From contig CM018691.1 in NCBI GenBank assembly GCA_009363875.1, positions 43,273,399 through 43,337,398 of the forward strand: a DNA stretch of 64,000 bases. Direction: 5' to 3'. The DNA is from Mikania micrantha. Lineage: Eukaryota; Streptophyta; Magnoliopsida; Asterales; Asteraceae. Numbering within the stretch: position 1 is the first letter of the stretch; each line of letters starts with the position of its first letter. Of this stretch, positions 23,083 to 35,588 are shown in pieces. The notes under the pieces are model-generated. The model was not told the origin of the DNA. It did no database searches and was given only the letters and a program-made list of their open reading frames with translations. A program made the position numbers and the translations under genes.

Positions 23083-25355
23083 TGTAACGACTGGTTTTAA
23101 CAGTCATATATGTTTTGTAATAAAATAATATAAATGTTTATGTGATTTTAGTTGATGTTATGTTTATAACTTTGAGGTGTTAAATTAACTAGTAACTAAC
23201 GAGATTAAGTTAGTTAAATTGGGTTAACCAATTAAAAAGGTTGAGGGGCTGAAGTCGTCATTTGACCAAACTTGTTAAGTCATGGGATAAGACCAAGCTT
23301 TGGTCAAAATCCCAAAACATAATCTGGATACTTCATTTGTACGACCAGAGGAAGAAAAGAAGAGCTCAATAACCCTAGCTCAAATTCGTGGGTTTTGTTG
23401 GCTAAATATGAAATTGATGTGTTAAATCACCCTCTTGGTGATTCTTACAACAAGTAAGTGTTCATCTAGCCTCTCTTTATCCTTCTTATGAGTTCATGAT
23501 TGGGACTAGTAGGGTTCTTGCTCAAAAATTGAAATTGGAAGATTATATATGTTAGTAACCATGAAACTATGGTTTGTAATGCTTATAAACCATTTGAATA
23601 CTAGTCTTCATGAAATTATGTTGAAGTTGTTATGTTTTTGATAAGGGTGATTTGTAGATTATGTTGAAATCCATGTAAATGGGTGTTAAAAACTTGTAAG
23701 ATTGTTTATATCTTGATATTGTTGAATTTGTGCATAATTTAACTAAATCTTTGTAAAAGTTATATGTCTTGATGATTTGAGAATCATAGGTAGGATTGGT
23801 TAATGTTTAAACATTTAAAGAAGATTAGTCAATCAAACTATGCACGTAAGGTGTTCGATGAAATGCCTGAAATTGAAAATATATGATAATAATGATCATA
23901 GATTCAATATTGATAAATTGACTTCCAATTAATTTGTGTTGTTGAAAATTCGTTCAAACGAGTCAAATTGGTTTGAGTCAATGTGCATATGTGTTATATG
24001 TATTGAAACTAGTTGTATATGTGTTTTACAACTAGGTGGTGGTAGTGGAAATCAAGCAAGTAGTCATAGATCTGGGAAGGAGCCTGTAGGTGCTAATCTA
24101 TTATCTGATCAAGGTAAGTAATCCCACTTTTATGACGTCATATAATGAATGTTAAACTTGTTGTTGAATTAATTATATGATAAGAAGGGTATTGGTGCTA
24201 GTTGATGGTTGAAATGTATAAGTTCAACAAGCTATGATAAATCCAATACTACTGGTGAATTAAAATTGTGATATTCTATGATGGAAGAACCAGTGGGTGA
24301 ACATCATAGAGAATTGATTGAAATATAAACCACAGGTGGGTGGATAGCTAGAGGTGCTAGCAATGGTCTTAGATGGAAGGACAGGTGGGTGAACATAATA
24401 AGACTTAAAAACTTATATGAAACCACAGGTGTGTGGGTAACCAGAGGTGCTGGTATGCATTTATAGTGGAAGGACCGAGATGGTGAACACCATAGTGTTG
24501 CTATGATTAAAACCATGGAAACTAGTTGAACTATGGTCAAAATTATGTTAATAGTAAAAGTGTGGGTTAATAGGATAAGAATAGATCTAATGAATCTTTT
24601 ATGTAAAGATGTCTTAGATTGGTAATGATTTGCATAAATATGTGGTTCCAAGGGGTTAACATCATAAAGAAATGCAACTATTGTTAATGAGCTAAAAAAA
24701 ATGTGGTAATATAATGCAAATGGAGATTTGTTTGTTAGAATTGACCCGTTATCAAATTCTTAGTTGTATGATGCTAAATGTAAGATGTGAATCAATCTAT
24801 TTTGGTTAAATAGGTCCTTGGATATGTTAAAATCATTTGGCAAGTAAAAGAATGGAAGAGATCATAAGCTACGGCCTGGGGACCATAAGCTACGGCCTGG
24901 GGACCATAAGCTACGGCCTGGGTGTCTGGGTTCTCTATTTTACGGCCTTAAGGGAGTAGGTTACGGCCTTGCTTACGGCGTCGACCAAATTTGATATATT
25001 TTGTCATTTTTGACTTGGTGAACCATTGAGGATTAACTTACTTAGTTCCTATGGACTAATGAATGTTTTTATGTGATGTTTGTAGGTCAAACATGATGAT
25101 TCCGGCTATGATGATCGAGACAAGTTGAGAATTGAATCGAACAAACTTTGAACATAAACCTTTTAACTTTTGCTTAAACTTACTAGTGTGAAGGTGTATT
25201 GTAAATTAAGTTGTGTGATGTTTTGGTTAAACCTTGCTTAAATATTAATATATGATGTTAAAAGGTTAACTAAATAAAAAAAAATTGATTGAGAAGTAAA
25301 CTGGGACCAACTCTGATATTTTGTGAAAAATGTTAAATAGTAACTGGGGGTTACA
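23083..25355 (+). mobile_element. 3' LTR of element B (2273 bp)
   Basis: Full-length version of the LTR. Near its start are two adjacent hairpins (copied at 17041-17079 in the 5' LTR). Strong donor-like sites are caa|gtaagt (23454) and aag|gtaagt (24114). Two related blocks start aaccacaggtg(g/t)gtgg. Three tandem copies of gaccataagctacggcctgg lie near 24865-24920. The right end is ggggttaca. Confidence 0.95.
24860..24985. repeat. acggcct tandem motif in element B LTR
   Basis: gaccataagctacggcctgg is repeated three times at about 21 bp, followed by three more tacggcct copies. The 5' LTR has two of the tandem copies (17700-17745). Position within the LTR resembles that of the cggtacgcgaag blocks in other families. 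Confidence 0.75.
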
Positions 25356-25360
25356 CTTAG

Positions 25361-26438
25361 AAACTATTTAAAAATTTATAAAATTACAGAAAAATATTTA
25401 TATATCCAGAAAAATATAATATGATATATTTTAGAAAATTATGAATTTTTTAAAATATATTTTTAATAAATACTATTTTTAAACCAAACTAATGTGTTAT
25501 TAAACCAATCTAATATTACATAAAAATCAAAATGAATTTTATAAATTTAGAAAAATAAACTTTAAAATTCTGGAATCTTATTAAAATCAGAAAATTAATT
25601 TTTTAAATAATATTTATTTTATTTAGTAAGACACAATTTTTGATAAATTCCAGATGCTTATATGAATTAATATTTCATATAAATACAATATGAAATAAGT
25701 TTTTTATTCCTAAAAATAATTTATTTGAATTTAATTAAATAAAATATGTTTTGATGGCTTGAGAACTGAGTTTGCGTGGCAAAAATTCGGTCTGATGATG
25801 GTTTTGGAGCTGCTGTTCGAAACAAGAAGAATATGGAATTCTTTCATGCAAAACTGATTTTAAAAATATGATCTTTAAACCGACCTAGTCGTTGCGTAAC
25901 GTCAAGTCGCCTGAAAAGATGCTTGGCGTAACGCGAAGAAATCCGAAGTCCATCAGATATTTAGGACTCATCACGTACCGCCAATGACCCTCAATTTAAC
26001 CTTGGCGTACCACGAAGAATGCCAGAGTGCAATAACTTCGAATTTTTTGTTGTTTTTACGATCCCGGAGAATCGGGAACTCCGTTTCTCTCACGGTTTTC
26101 ACCCACGTTCACGTTTTCTCTCGTATTTTCAAATCTTGATGATCACAATCGTTCTTTTAACGTGGATTTAAAACAAGGATGACGTAAGCTTAAAATGTAG
26201 TTGTCACATATCCCACTAAGCTTTTGCTCAGTCGTATTGATTTTTTGTGGTAGGTTTGCAAGGAAACAACGAGAATGTGTGGAGTGAAACAAGCTAGAAA
26301 TTTTGACGGATGATGAAATTAGTGTTTAATAATTATATTAAGTCTATTATTAAAATTTTGAGATATTTAATATTTGGTTCGGACGCATGTAAGAATCTGT
26401 ATAATTGATAATAAGCCCTAACTAGACTGGTTGTTACA
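25361..26438 (-). mobile_element. Relic LTR related to element C
   Basis: 25740-26130 resembles 41830-42130 and 51000-51260 (ctttcatgcaaa, agtcgcc, gcgaagaaatccgaag, taccgc). The right end reads, on the minus strand, TGTAACAACCAGTC, close to the C LTR start TGTAACAACCGAAAT. The left part, 25361-25730, is AT-rich without landmarks. Left end not found. Confidence 0.5.
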
Positions 26439-27653
26439 AAATATTACATAAAAATATCGAATATGCTACGTATATTGTGTATAAAAATCTATAAGATGAG
26501 ATATTTGAGAATTTAAACATTGAATGGTTCTTAAAAATCTAGTAAAATATTGGTAGTGATAGATACTCCAAAATAATGCAATGTTTTATTCTTTAAGGAC
26601 AACGAAGTGAAGTGTAGAGGAAATGGAGCTATAGCATGCATCCAAATTGACTTGACTTGCTATGTCTCGTCCATTATCATAAAGCAAAACTTGTGGATAG
26701 ATTGGCAATCAACTATAAGTCTATAAGAGAAATTGGCCATATGACTTCATTGGAAATCAATTAAGTCCCTACCATGATAGCCAAGTGATTGGTAGACAGG
26801 AATCTATAGTAGAGATCTAGGGTTCAAAGCCCGACACACCCAATTTTCCCTGGATCACGTGATTTTCATCTCTTTTGTTGACCGTGGGACTGGTCGGTGA
26901 CGTTTATCAATTTTTTTTTAATTTGATATCAACCCAACTTTCTGATGTTATTATGAGGTAGCTTCAATTATTTTTTCTTGTTTTATTTTATTTATTTATT
27001 GTTGTTGTTGTTTATATTATTATTAATATTATTATTTTATTTTGCAAAAGAAGATATGAATAAGAAGTGTTAGATTATCAATATTATTTAATCTTCAAAT
27101 GTTAACACGTGAACCCAATGATTGTGTGAATAACTGAATATAAAAAGCAATTTAAGTATAGATCTTTGAAAATAAATATTTTTAAACCTGGATTGGATCG
27201 GTTGAGCCGGCCGTAACAGGTTTCGGCTTCTCTGGCATTTTGGTTATGTGCTCATAATTGTTTTTGGTTCTAGGGCTCGGTTGAATGTTTCTTACTTTTA
27301 TCATTTAACTGGCTACTTATCAATTCGGCCTGGTGAATTGCACCGTATCACATGATCCATATATATTTCAATATTTTTATTTTCTCCCATCAAAATTCGT
27401 TCGTTTATTTACCACACGCTTCATGCATTAACTTAAGATATCCTATATTTTATGAAATTAATAAATCCACACCTTAAGGTAAAATATTTTATATATTTTT
27501 TTTAATTAATTACACATGTATGTAGTTTTAATTTTTAAATTACTTTTGATATTATCTGGTTTTCTTGAAGCCGGTCACATACATTGATCCGAGCATGTAT
27601 GTATCAGGTTTTTTTTAAATATGTAAACATGTATCAACTGATCACAAAAAGAG
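26439..27653. other. AT-rich intergenic stretch
   Basis: Contains a possible SINE (listed separately), (TTA)n-like runs near 26995-27040 and no ORF of note. Nothing else recognised. Confidence 0.5.
26759..26920 (+). mobile_element. Candidate tRNA-derived SINE
   Basis: tagccaagtgattggtag resembles a pol III A box. gggttcaaagccc, about 35 bases further, resembles a B box. The segment ends in a T run. No target duplication could be confirmed, so this is tentative. Confidence 0.4.
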
Positions 27654-28111
27654 GCATAAAACGTTGCGGAGATGGAATGAACTAAGAGTTTCTCACATGA
27701 ACTAAGAGTTATTTTTCCATTACCTACCCCTCTCATGCTCAAACTCTATGAATAAAGAATCCATAGAGTTCATGGAAAGAGCTCTCAACACTACATTGAA
27801 GCACACACTCACCACTCTCTTGTATGGTTGTTTTTCTGCAAATAAGAATAATCTCTTTTTATAGTGTCACATGACCTAAAACCCTAAAAACAACAAATAC
27901 AACAAAATGAAAATAAATATTAAATATTAAATTAAACTCTATCATTTGTTGTGCTTTTCGGGTCTTTTGGTCATCATTGGTCTCCGTAGTCTTCAATCTT
28001 TAGTGGCTCGTGTGGTGACTCGTTGCTTCCTAATCAACAAATACATAATACTTCTTGTTTACATTTCATCTATCCAAATTAACCGTTGGTCTTGACTTTT
28101 CTAGACCCAAT
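27654..28111 (-). mobile_element. 3' LTR of element D (left copy)
   Basis: Collinear with 34283-34847 (cctctcatgctcaaac, agagttcatgg, accactctcttgt, aaccgttggtcttgactttt). It lacks about 110 bases near its left end and has lost the exact TG/CA ends. Confidence 0.8.
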
Positions 28112-28519
28112 AGTCTCTCCATATGTAAGCCAATGCACAAATATGATGAAACAAACATTAATAATAAGATTGAACTTGTGTAGAATTCATGTTTCTTTCA
28201 CCATAACAATTTTAAAGCTTTCCTTATTCCATTTCTCAAACCCAAAAGAAACTTCTTGAAGTTTCATGTCTTTCATTTATCTTCTCCCCATCTGATATAG
28301 CTCCCCCTACGATTAAGCAATCTTAATCTTCAATCCCAACCCAAAAGACATCCGAATATAGGGTGTCAGTCCAAGTACAGGAATGATATGACAGATAAAG
28401 GTATGAAGATAAATATAATACATATCCCAACAGTCAAATTCTTGAGAGTCTTCAAAGTAAAAGCAAGAAATCTTCACATCAATGAAACCGAAGTCTTCAC
28501 TGATAAACCACTGATAACA

Positions 28520-31500
28520 TGTCACCCCCCGAGCCGGCGGGGTTGGATCGGAGTCCCCGTCGGGCGGAAGGTCCCCGGAACGTGATATCATGGGGGATAA
28601 TCAAGATGATCAGATTGTTTACATAGCATCAGTGTTTAAGAATAACTAAAGCACAATCAAATGATAACTAGGATTACAAAGTTAAATTACAATATCAATG
28701 TTCTGCAATTTAACTAAGAAAACCTAACCAAAAGAATTATACGTTTATATCTTGTATATGTACAAGATATGAAAAGTAATGTGTATCATCAATAAAAGAT
28801 GTGTTTTCCAAAAGTCTACTAGGTCCTCTATATGGGCCGCCTAGTATGCAAATCCAAAAGCCTTAGCTTATACCTGTTCATCACCTGAGAATGCATGTAA
28901 GAAAACAAGGTCAACACAATGATTGGTGAGTTCATAAAGTTTATAAGTTTAAAATAGTTTTAACAAACCTCTTTCGTTTAAACCTTAACCTCATTAACTC
29001 CACATGTAATATCCAAATCGGTAAGCTCATATATAGGGCATACCCCTGAGTCGAGCCTACGACTCGCCCAGACGCCAGCCCACCACATACTAATCCAAAT
29101 ATGACACTGTTGTTAATAATAATTAAGCATTTTACCTACCAATCAATCCAATCCTCATCAAAGCTTTTGTTGTCTGTTTCAAAGTTTACATGTCTATCGT
29201 GTTCATAAGTGTTAGTTTCACAGTATGTTTATCAAGCATCATAGATTCACACGCACATAGTTTAGCTATCCCTAATCTCATGCGTGAGTACAAGCTCTGC
29301 ACTAGCAGTCGTTTAGCAATTACGTAATAGCAGTCGTTTAGCAATTACGTATCTCATGAATTAGTTAAGCTTAGTTTAGCAATTACGTGTCTCCTATATA
29401 AGATACAAGCTCTACACTAGCAGTCGTTTAGCAATTACATATCTCATACATAGACACAAGCCATGCATACACAAGTAATCCAGCAATTACATATCTCCTA
29501 TAAGCAGACAAAAGCTCTGGACTACCAGAATCTTAGCAATTACATGTCTTTTATATAGATAATAGCTTAGCATCGTTATGTTTATGTTTAGCAATTACAT
29601 ACCTCATATAAGCAGACAAGAGCTCTGGGCTACCAGTCGTTTAGCAATTACATGTCTCTTATATAGGTAATAGCTTAGCATCGTTACGTTTATGTTTTAC
29701 ATGTATCTCAATCCATAGGTTTAAGCTCTGGGCTACCAGTCGTTTAGCAATTACGTAGCCTATGATTAGATATATGTACAATGTTTCATACGCAAGTAAT
29801 AGTTTCAAGCATAAAGTTTCAAGTGTCCACACATTGTTTCATCATGAATTTCATAAGTTTGCATCAAGTCTCATGTTTAAGCATAAATTTTTCACAAGCA
29901 TAAAGTCTCATAAGCATATAGTCTTTTCCAGGCATAAAGTGTCATGTTTAAGCATATCAGTTCACAAGCATCTACTCTCATGTTTAAGTATCAAGTCTCA
30001 TAAGCATCCCATATATGGTTTAAAGCATCAAGTTCAAAGTATAAGTTTCATGTCTATTGCCTTTCAAAGAATACTAGGTTCCACAAATAAGTTTTAAGAT
30101 AAGTATCATGTTTTATGTTTAAAGCATTAAAGAACATTTCAATAGTTTATGAAAATGTATAACATGCTTCTCAGTCCCGAAGTAAAACAAATAAGTTTTG
30201 AAAAGGGACAAATGAACTCACCTTGTGTCCGTAGTGTTCGACTATGTAAAACAAGAACACGCTCGCTCTTTGTTTGCCCTTTGTTCTAATGTTCAAGCTC
30301 CTATATTGATTTCATAATGTTGTAGTTTATAAGTATAAGTTTTGTAAATACTCGTTGTACGTGTAAGTGTTAGTCCTAAATTTGACTAACACTTATGAAT
30401 CTTATTTGTTATCCGGCTCCAATTCTTCTTTGTTAAAGGTTTCCTACTTGTTCATTAATCACAAGTCATCATTTGCATATAAGACTTCTAAACCTTTATG
30501 TAATTCGTTTAAAACTTACTATCACGTTCATAAAAGTGTTTATCCTTTGTTTTCACCGTTTACAATGTTCATTCATATGTTTTTCACTTATTCAAAATTA
30601 ATTGGGTTGGATAACCCATTGGACATTCGTTGTAAGATTAGGCCTAGAATGTGTGTGTGGCCTTAAATCATGGGTTTGGGCCTATCTATCATATGAGCCA
30701 ATTCAATAATCCCTTGGGGCGAGAAAGAAAATGTATTGGGCTGAAGGTTTATGTTGGACCGGTTAAAAGAAAAAGTTATGGGCCGAAGGCTTTGGGTCGA
30801 ATGGTTGGATGTTGGATCAAAAATGGGCCAAAATCAGTGGGCCATCGGAATTTCTGACTTGGGCCGATTAACAAAAGGTTGGGCCAAATAGAATTAACAT
30901 AGGCCCAGATAGTTCAGCCGAGAATGGTGCTGTGGGCCATGGTAAAAATGAATTTGGGCCGAAGTGAATTGCTACTGGGCTACCATACATACGGGATCAC
31001 TAAGAGAATTTGGCCAAAGGTTTGGTATAGTCTATGAACCAGCAAACCTATTGCGTTTCGTGGCTAGGTTCGGCTCATTGCATGATGAATGGTTCGTCTG
31101 TTTCAGTCCCAAGGTTTGTTAGCCATGGGTTCTCCGCATGCAATGGGTTCGGCTAGGTGGTGACAAATCCAAGGTTCGTTTCTAGGCAAAGGTTCGTGAG
31201 TAGGGTTCGTGTGAGGAAGGTCGCCTGCCAGATGATTCATCACAACTCCAAGGTTCGGCTGAAGTGATTCAGGTGGGGAAGCCAAGGTTCGGTCCTAACA
31301 TAGGTTCGCCACTTGAAATGTTGGGTTCGACCATCCCCAAGGGTTCGACTATTGGCTCATGGTTTGGCTAAAGCTCGCCACAAATGAGTTCGAAGGGTTC
31401 GGTTGATAACATGCCATGCACAGGTTCGGTGGTAGGTAACCAGGAGCAGCAGGGTTCGGACAAGGTTGGTGGCACAGGTTCGGCAACAATGGTTCGACCA

Positions 31501-32728
31501 TCCCTTTTGTTTGGTTCCACATGCGAACCTGTTATCCATTATCATCCTCTTGAACTCATCTTTGTTGCAGACGATCCTCATGCTGTTGTTGTGTGAAAAC
31601 TAGCCCTTGCAAGGCTGTGGGTTCAACGGTTATGAGTCAAGGCCGGTTCTAAGGTGGGTGAACGAAAACCCTAATTTTTTTCGTGATTTTCTCTTAATCA
31701 TACCTCAAGATCGGCTGGACTAAAGCTCAGATGAGTTGTACTTTCTTGTAGAGGGCTTCAAGATGGTTGTTTAGGCTCAAAGAAAACGCGAATTGGTTAA
31801 GATTTGAGCAAGTTATGGAGCTCCAAAGCTTGAAAATGGTGGTTTTGGTGCAAGAGAGAGAAAAGGACGGGAAAGGGTTTTAGAGAGGAAAAGGGATTGT
31901 AATAAATGAGGTGTTTTGCCTCATTTGTGTTTTATATACCCCGTGGGTATACGGGTTCGTTTCGGTTGCTCGGTTCCTATTTTCGTCGCGTATCCGGCAC
32001 GTGACGCGCATATTTTGTAAATTTAAGTAAAAAGAGTTTATTTTAACAAGTTAAATGTTATTTATTTCTAAAAGTTATTTTAAATGTCTTTTAGTTAATT
32101 TATTTATCGAATTATCACATTTTACGCGTTTCGTTCATTTGTTTCGCGATTTATTAAAATAGTTTAGTTTAATTTATTTATGATGAGTTTCAAAATTGTA
32201 AAATAGGAAATATTATATTTCCTTAAATTTATGATCGTTCGTGTCGTTATTCGTTTTCGTTTTTGTTTTGTCAGATCGCGTCGCCATCGCGCGTATTCGT
32301 TCGAATCGTCATTCGAACGAACATGACGATGGTTTGGCTTTCTGAATTTTGTTTTCTACAGTTAAGTCATTATTTCAGAATGTTAAACTTTCATAATCAT
32401 TCGTACAGATCGTCACCTATACGAATAATCAGTCGGTTTAGCATTCTAGAACAATAACCGTTAGGGTTTTGTTTTGTTTCACCTCACCTACGTTTATGCA
32501 CAATAGTATCAAATCAAGTATTTATGTTTCAACACTGTGTTGTCTAACATGTTTTCTGACTGTTAAACCCTAAGATTTAAGTCAGATTCAGACAAGCATA
32601 TAATAGTTTCATGTTATTCATAATGCATCAATAGTATAAACATAGTTTCGCGTAAAGTGTACCTGAGTTACTGTACAAGTTTACTGTTGCGATCACTGTT
32701 CTGGCACGCGTCCGGCACTGATGTTACA
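28520..32728 (-). mobile_element. Family-1 solo LTR (4209 bp) nested in element D
   Basis: Plus-strand ends tgtcacccccc...gatgttaca, flanked by a perfect 5-bp duplication, taaca (28515-28519 and 32729-32733). No internal region, primer site or polypurine tract, so it is the product of LTR-LTR recombination. Collinear with 1-4871 except for the 1.05-kb segment missing here. Contains a repeat region (29285-29760), a gggcc cluster (30640-31000), a ggttcg array (31060-31520) and TATA GGTATATAAA on the minus strand at 31931-31940. Confidence 0.93.
31931..31940 (-). promoter_or_regulatory. TATA box of the family-1 solo LTR
   Basis: Minus strand GGTATATAAA, about 0.8 kb from the LTR start. Leaves about 3.4 kb of LTR downstream of the expected start site. 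Confidence 0.5.
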
Positions 32729-33049
32729 TAACACACTTAACATCAATTTCAATCCATCAATCTACCCCTTAAACTGATGCTATAGATAACTGACATGTGA
32801 AGACCCATCAAGTCTTCAAAAGCAAGTAGTGCTTTTCGGTAGCAAATCATTGCTAACTGGCAATATGTTCCATGCTGCAGATCTGGAACACCAATTGGAC
32901 TTACTGAATAGACATCATTAACTTATTTTGATTTTCCAGATGATGTATAAGTTTTAGCTCTATCATGCCGAATGTATAGTATGTCCAATGATGAAACCGA
33001 ATGATTGAACCAAAGTCTAATGTGTTTCAAAAGTGATGTCATATGTTAT

Positions 33050-33600
33050 CAATTTCTAAAGTTTTGATTTGAGGATACATTAGCACTTGGACATCACAGA
33101 AATAAACACTTTAGAAGTGAACATTGCATATCAAGAAAAGACATTACTTATGAAATATTTTGTTAATTTCAATGTGAAATTTGTAGATGCATTAGAACTT
33201 GGACATCATAAATGAGCACTTAGAAAGTTAACATCTTGTCATACCAAATGAAGGAACTAGAGTCAAATGTGTTTTAGAAGTAAAATCATATGTTGTCAAA
33301 TTCTAAAGTGTTGATTAGAAGATGCATTAACACTTGGACATCATCCAAATTAACACTTAGAAAGAAGACATTACATATTATTAGATGATTTTACTTAAGA
33401 AATATTTGGCTAACTTCATAATAATTGATTTATAGATGCATTAGCACTTGGACATCATAAATTAGCACTTAAGAATCTAACATCCTTTTATAGCAAAAAC
33501 ATTGGTTCTGTAAACAGTTTAGTTAACTTTAGAAGTATTAATTTGCAGATGCATTAGCACTTGGACATCACAAATTAACACTTAAGAAAATAACTTCTTT
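33050..33600. repeat. ~110-bp imperfect tandem repeats in element D leader
   Basis: Five copies of a(g/t)gcattagcacttggacat followed by ca(ca)aatta(a/g)cactta(g/a)aa. A second series, (a/g)gaagcaacttatgct, follows at 33710-33800. Both lie between the primer site and where gag would be. Confidence 0.75.
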
Positions 33601-34267
33601 GCATACCAATAATACCTCTGCTCTTTGGAAGTAACTTTTGGAAGCACTAGTAATTGAATTTCGAAAAAAAAAATTCACTCATCGGAAGGTAAAGTCTTCA
33701 GAAGATGCTTCGAAAGCAACTTATGCTTAGGAAGCAATTTTTTTTTCAATCGGTAGCAACTTATGATTAGGAAGCAACTTATGCTCCAGAAGCAATTTTT
33801 CAATCTGAAGCTACCTCTTCATTGTAGAATTGAAAGATGTTCATCGAAAGCAAACAAATCCATTTTCAGAAGCTTCCAAAACAACACTTGCATAATCCAA
33901 AAAAAAATATTCTTATAATCCGATGAAACATGTTATAAATTTCCGACACCCCTAAGTTGATACACCGTCGTCATCATCATATTCATTTATGAAACAAACT
34001 CAGCTGTCCTAAATCAACAACCGCCATTGTTAGCAACTGAACAAAAATTTGATAAAACATCCGAAAATAATCTGATTTGGGTGAGATTTTGGCAGAGACT
34101 AGGGAGAGCCAAAACCCTTGTGTTTACCATATCAAAACACAAAAACCCAAATAATTTGACAGAGCATCAAGAACATCTTCAAAAGCTTTCAAAAAAAATT
34201 CACGAAATCAGGGTATTGAGCACAAGTTTGAGAAAATCAATGGTTAAACTTATAGTCTCAGGAACTT

Positions 34268-34280
34268 GGCTCTGATACCA
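34268..34280 (-). other. Perfect tRNA-iMet primer binding site of element D
   Basis: Minus strand TGGTATCAGAGCC, two bases from the LTR end. No mismatch, unlike elements B and C. Confidence 0.85.
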
Positions 34281-34282
34281 AT

Positions 34283-34847
34283 TGTAAAAACGGTTGCGGA
34301 ATAGGACCTACCCGATTTGTGAAGATTAAGCAGTTGAAGAACAGAGAAAGTCTTGAGATGATGAAGAACACAGACAAAAATCTGAGATGCAATGTAAATT
34401 GAAGAACAAGAAATGATATATAACAATAATAGTTCAACATTCAACAAGATTCCATTACCAACACCTCTCATGCTCAAACTTTATGGATAAAGAATCCATA
34501 GAGTTCATGGGGAAGAGCTCTCAAGACTACATTGAAGCATACCCTCACCACTCTCTTGTGTGGTTTTTTTCTACAAATGAGAATAATCTCTATTTATAGT
34601 TTCACATGACCTAAAACCTTAAAAACAACAAATACAACAAAATGATAATAAATAATAAATATTAAATTAAGCACTATCATTTGTTATGCTCTTTGGGTCT
34701 TTTAGTCATCAAGTGTGTTCGTAATCTTGAGTCTTTAGTGTCTCGTACGGTAACTCGTTGCTCCCTAATCAACAAATACATAATACTACTTGTTTACATT
34801 TCATTTATTCAAATTAACCGTTGGTCTTGACTTTTTTAGGTCCAACA
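34283..34847 (-). mobile_element. 5' LTR of element D (565 bp)
   Basis: On the minus strand starts TGTTGGACC and ends TTTTTACA before the primer site. A textbook TATA box, CTATAAATAG, lies at 34590-34599 (minus). Small ORFs at 34250-34477 are by-products. Confidence 0.85.
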
Positions 34848-35588
34848 ATATACATGACTATGTTTTATTATATGTTGTAATAAATTATTTGTCGTTCAAG
34901 ATCTTACACCAGTGGATGTAGGTGTTCATTAAACCACTCTAATTTACATGTAATGTTGTCACATGATTATATATGACTCTATTATATTTTATTTTTTTCT
35001 TCTTTTAAATTAAGTTAGTTTGCAAGGAATAAATACGCAAGAGTGACTTACTAGTAGAGGCCTACGATTCTATGCAAAAGGTGACGAGTGCGATCTAACT
35101 CTCGCTCTGAATTCCTCTTTAATTAAATTTTTTTGGAATCAAAAAAACCATCTTTGCAATTTCTTCATTTTGTATTCAATGTCACCCAAAAAATATCATT
35201 TTTCATGTGCATGTTTTGGGATTTTTTGGATATATTTTTTATATTGTTTTTTATAATAGTTTATCTAGGTTCAGATCGTTTTGTTTTCCTATCGAGTGAC
35301 GTGTTTCTTTTTACGTTTTGATATTCAAAATCGAGAGGTTACCATCTGAACTTGTTTTAATATTTTAGTTTTAGGTTCGTTATTTATCAACGACTTTGTG
35401 TCGCCTTTTATTTTCTTGTTTTGAGCTGACGTATTTTGAAACGGAGAAAATGTGATTTTTTTTAGAACAAGTTGATTTTTGTCATATTGTGAAAAAAAAA
35501 CTATATCTTCTATTTAAGAGCCATAGAAACGCCACTTGTACAAACTTATCATTTATCTGCAATACAAATTCATACCATATTAAGCATA
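34848..35588 (+). promoter_or_regulatory. Upstream region of the receptor gene
   Basis: About 740 bases between element D and the receptor start codon. AT-rich. A TATA-like tatttaag lies at 35511-35518, about 75 bases before the ATG. No recognised binding site; an ORF at 35133 has no family resemblance. Confidence 0.4.

Larger units (their letters stand above)
16929..25355 (+). mobile_element. Element B: Tekay-type chromovirus, full length but inactive
   Basis: Starts TGTAACGACTGG, ends GGGGGTTACA, and is flanked by a perfect 5-bp duplication, cttag (16924-16928 and 25356-25360). It has a primer site, gag-pol, a polypurine tract and two LTRs. The LTRs differ at only scattered positions where both exist, so insertion is fairly recent. 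The 5' LTR lacks about 1.07 kb present in the 3' LTR. Three in-frame stops and two frameshifts prevent a full polyprotein. Confidence 0.95.
27654..34847 (-). mobile_element. Element D: non-coding LTR element (LARD-like)
   Basis: Two diverged LTRs (27654-28111 and 34283-34847) flank about 2 kb of internal sequence once the nested solo LTR at 28520-32728 is removed. The right LTR is the 5' LTR: it is followed, on the minus strand, by a perfect tRNA-iMet primer site. No gag or pol domain is present, so it would depend on another element's enzymes. The LTR start TGTTGGACCTAAAAAAG is of the kind seen in Copia elements, but the class is not proven. No target duplication could be matched. Confidence 0.75.

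Noticed and set aside
34027..34275. 82-codon ORF beside the element D primer site
   Set aside because: Runs through the leader into the primer site; composition is lysine-rich AT-type and no domain is visible.
27654..34847. A clean target duplication for element D
   Set aside because: Five bases right of the element (atata) do not match the left flank, and the left LTR has lost its exact end.
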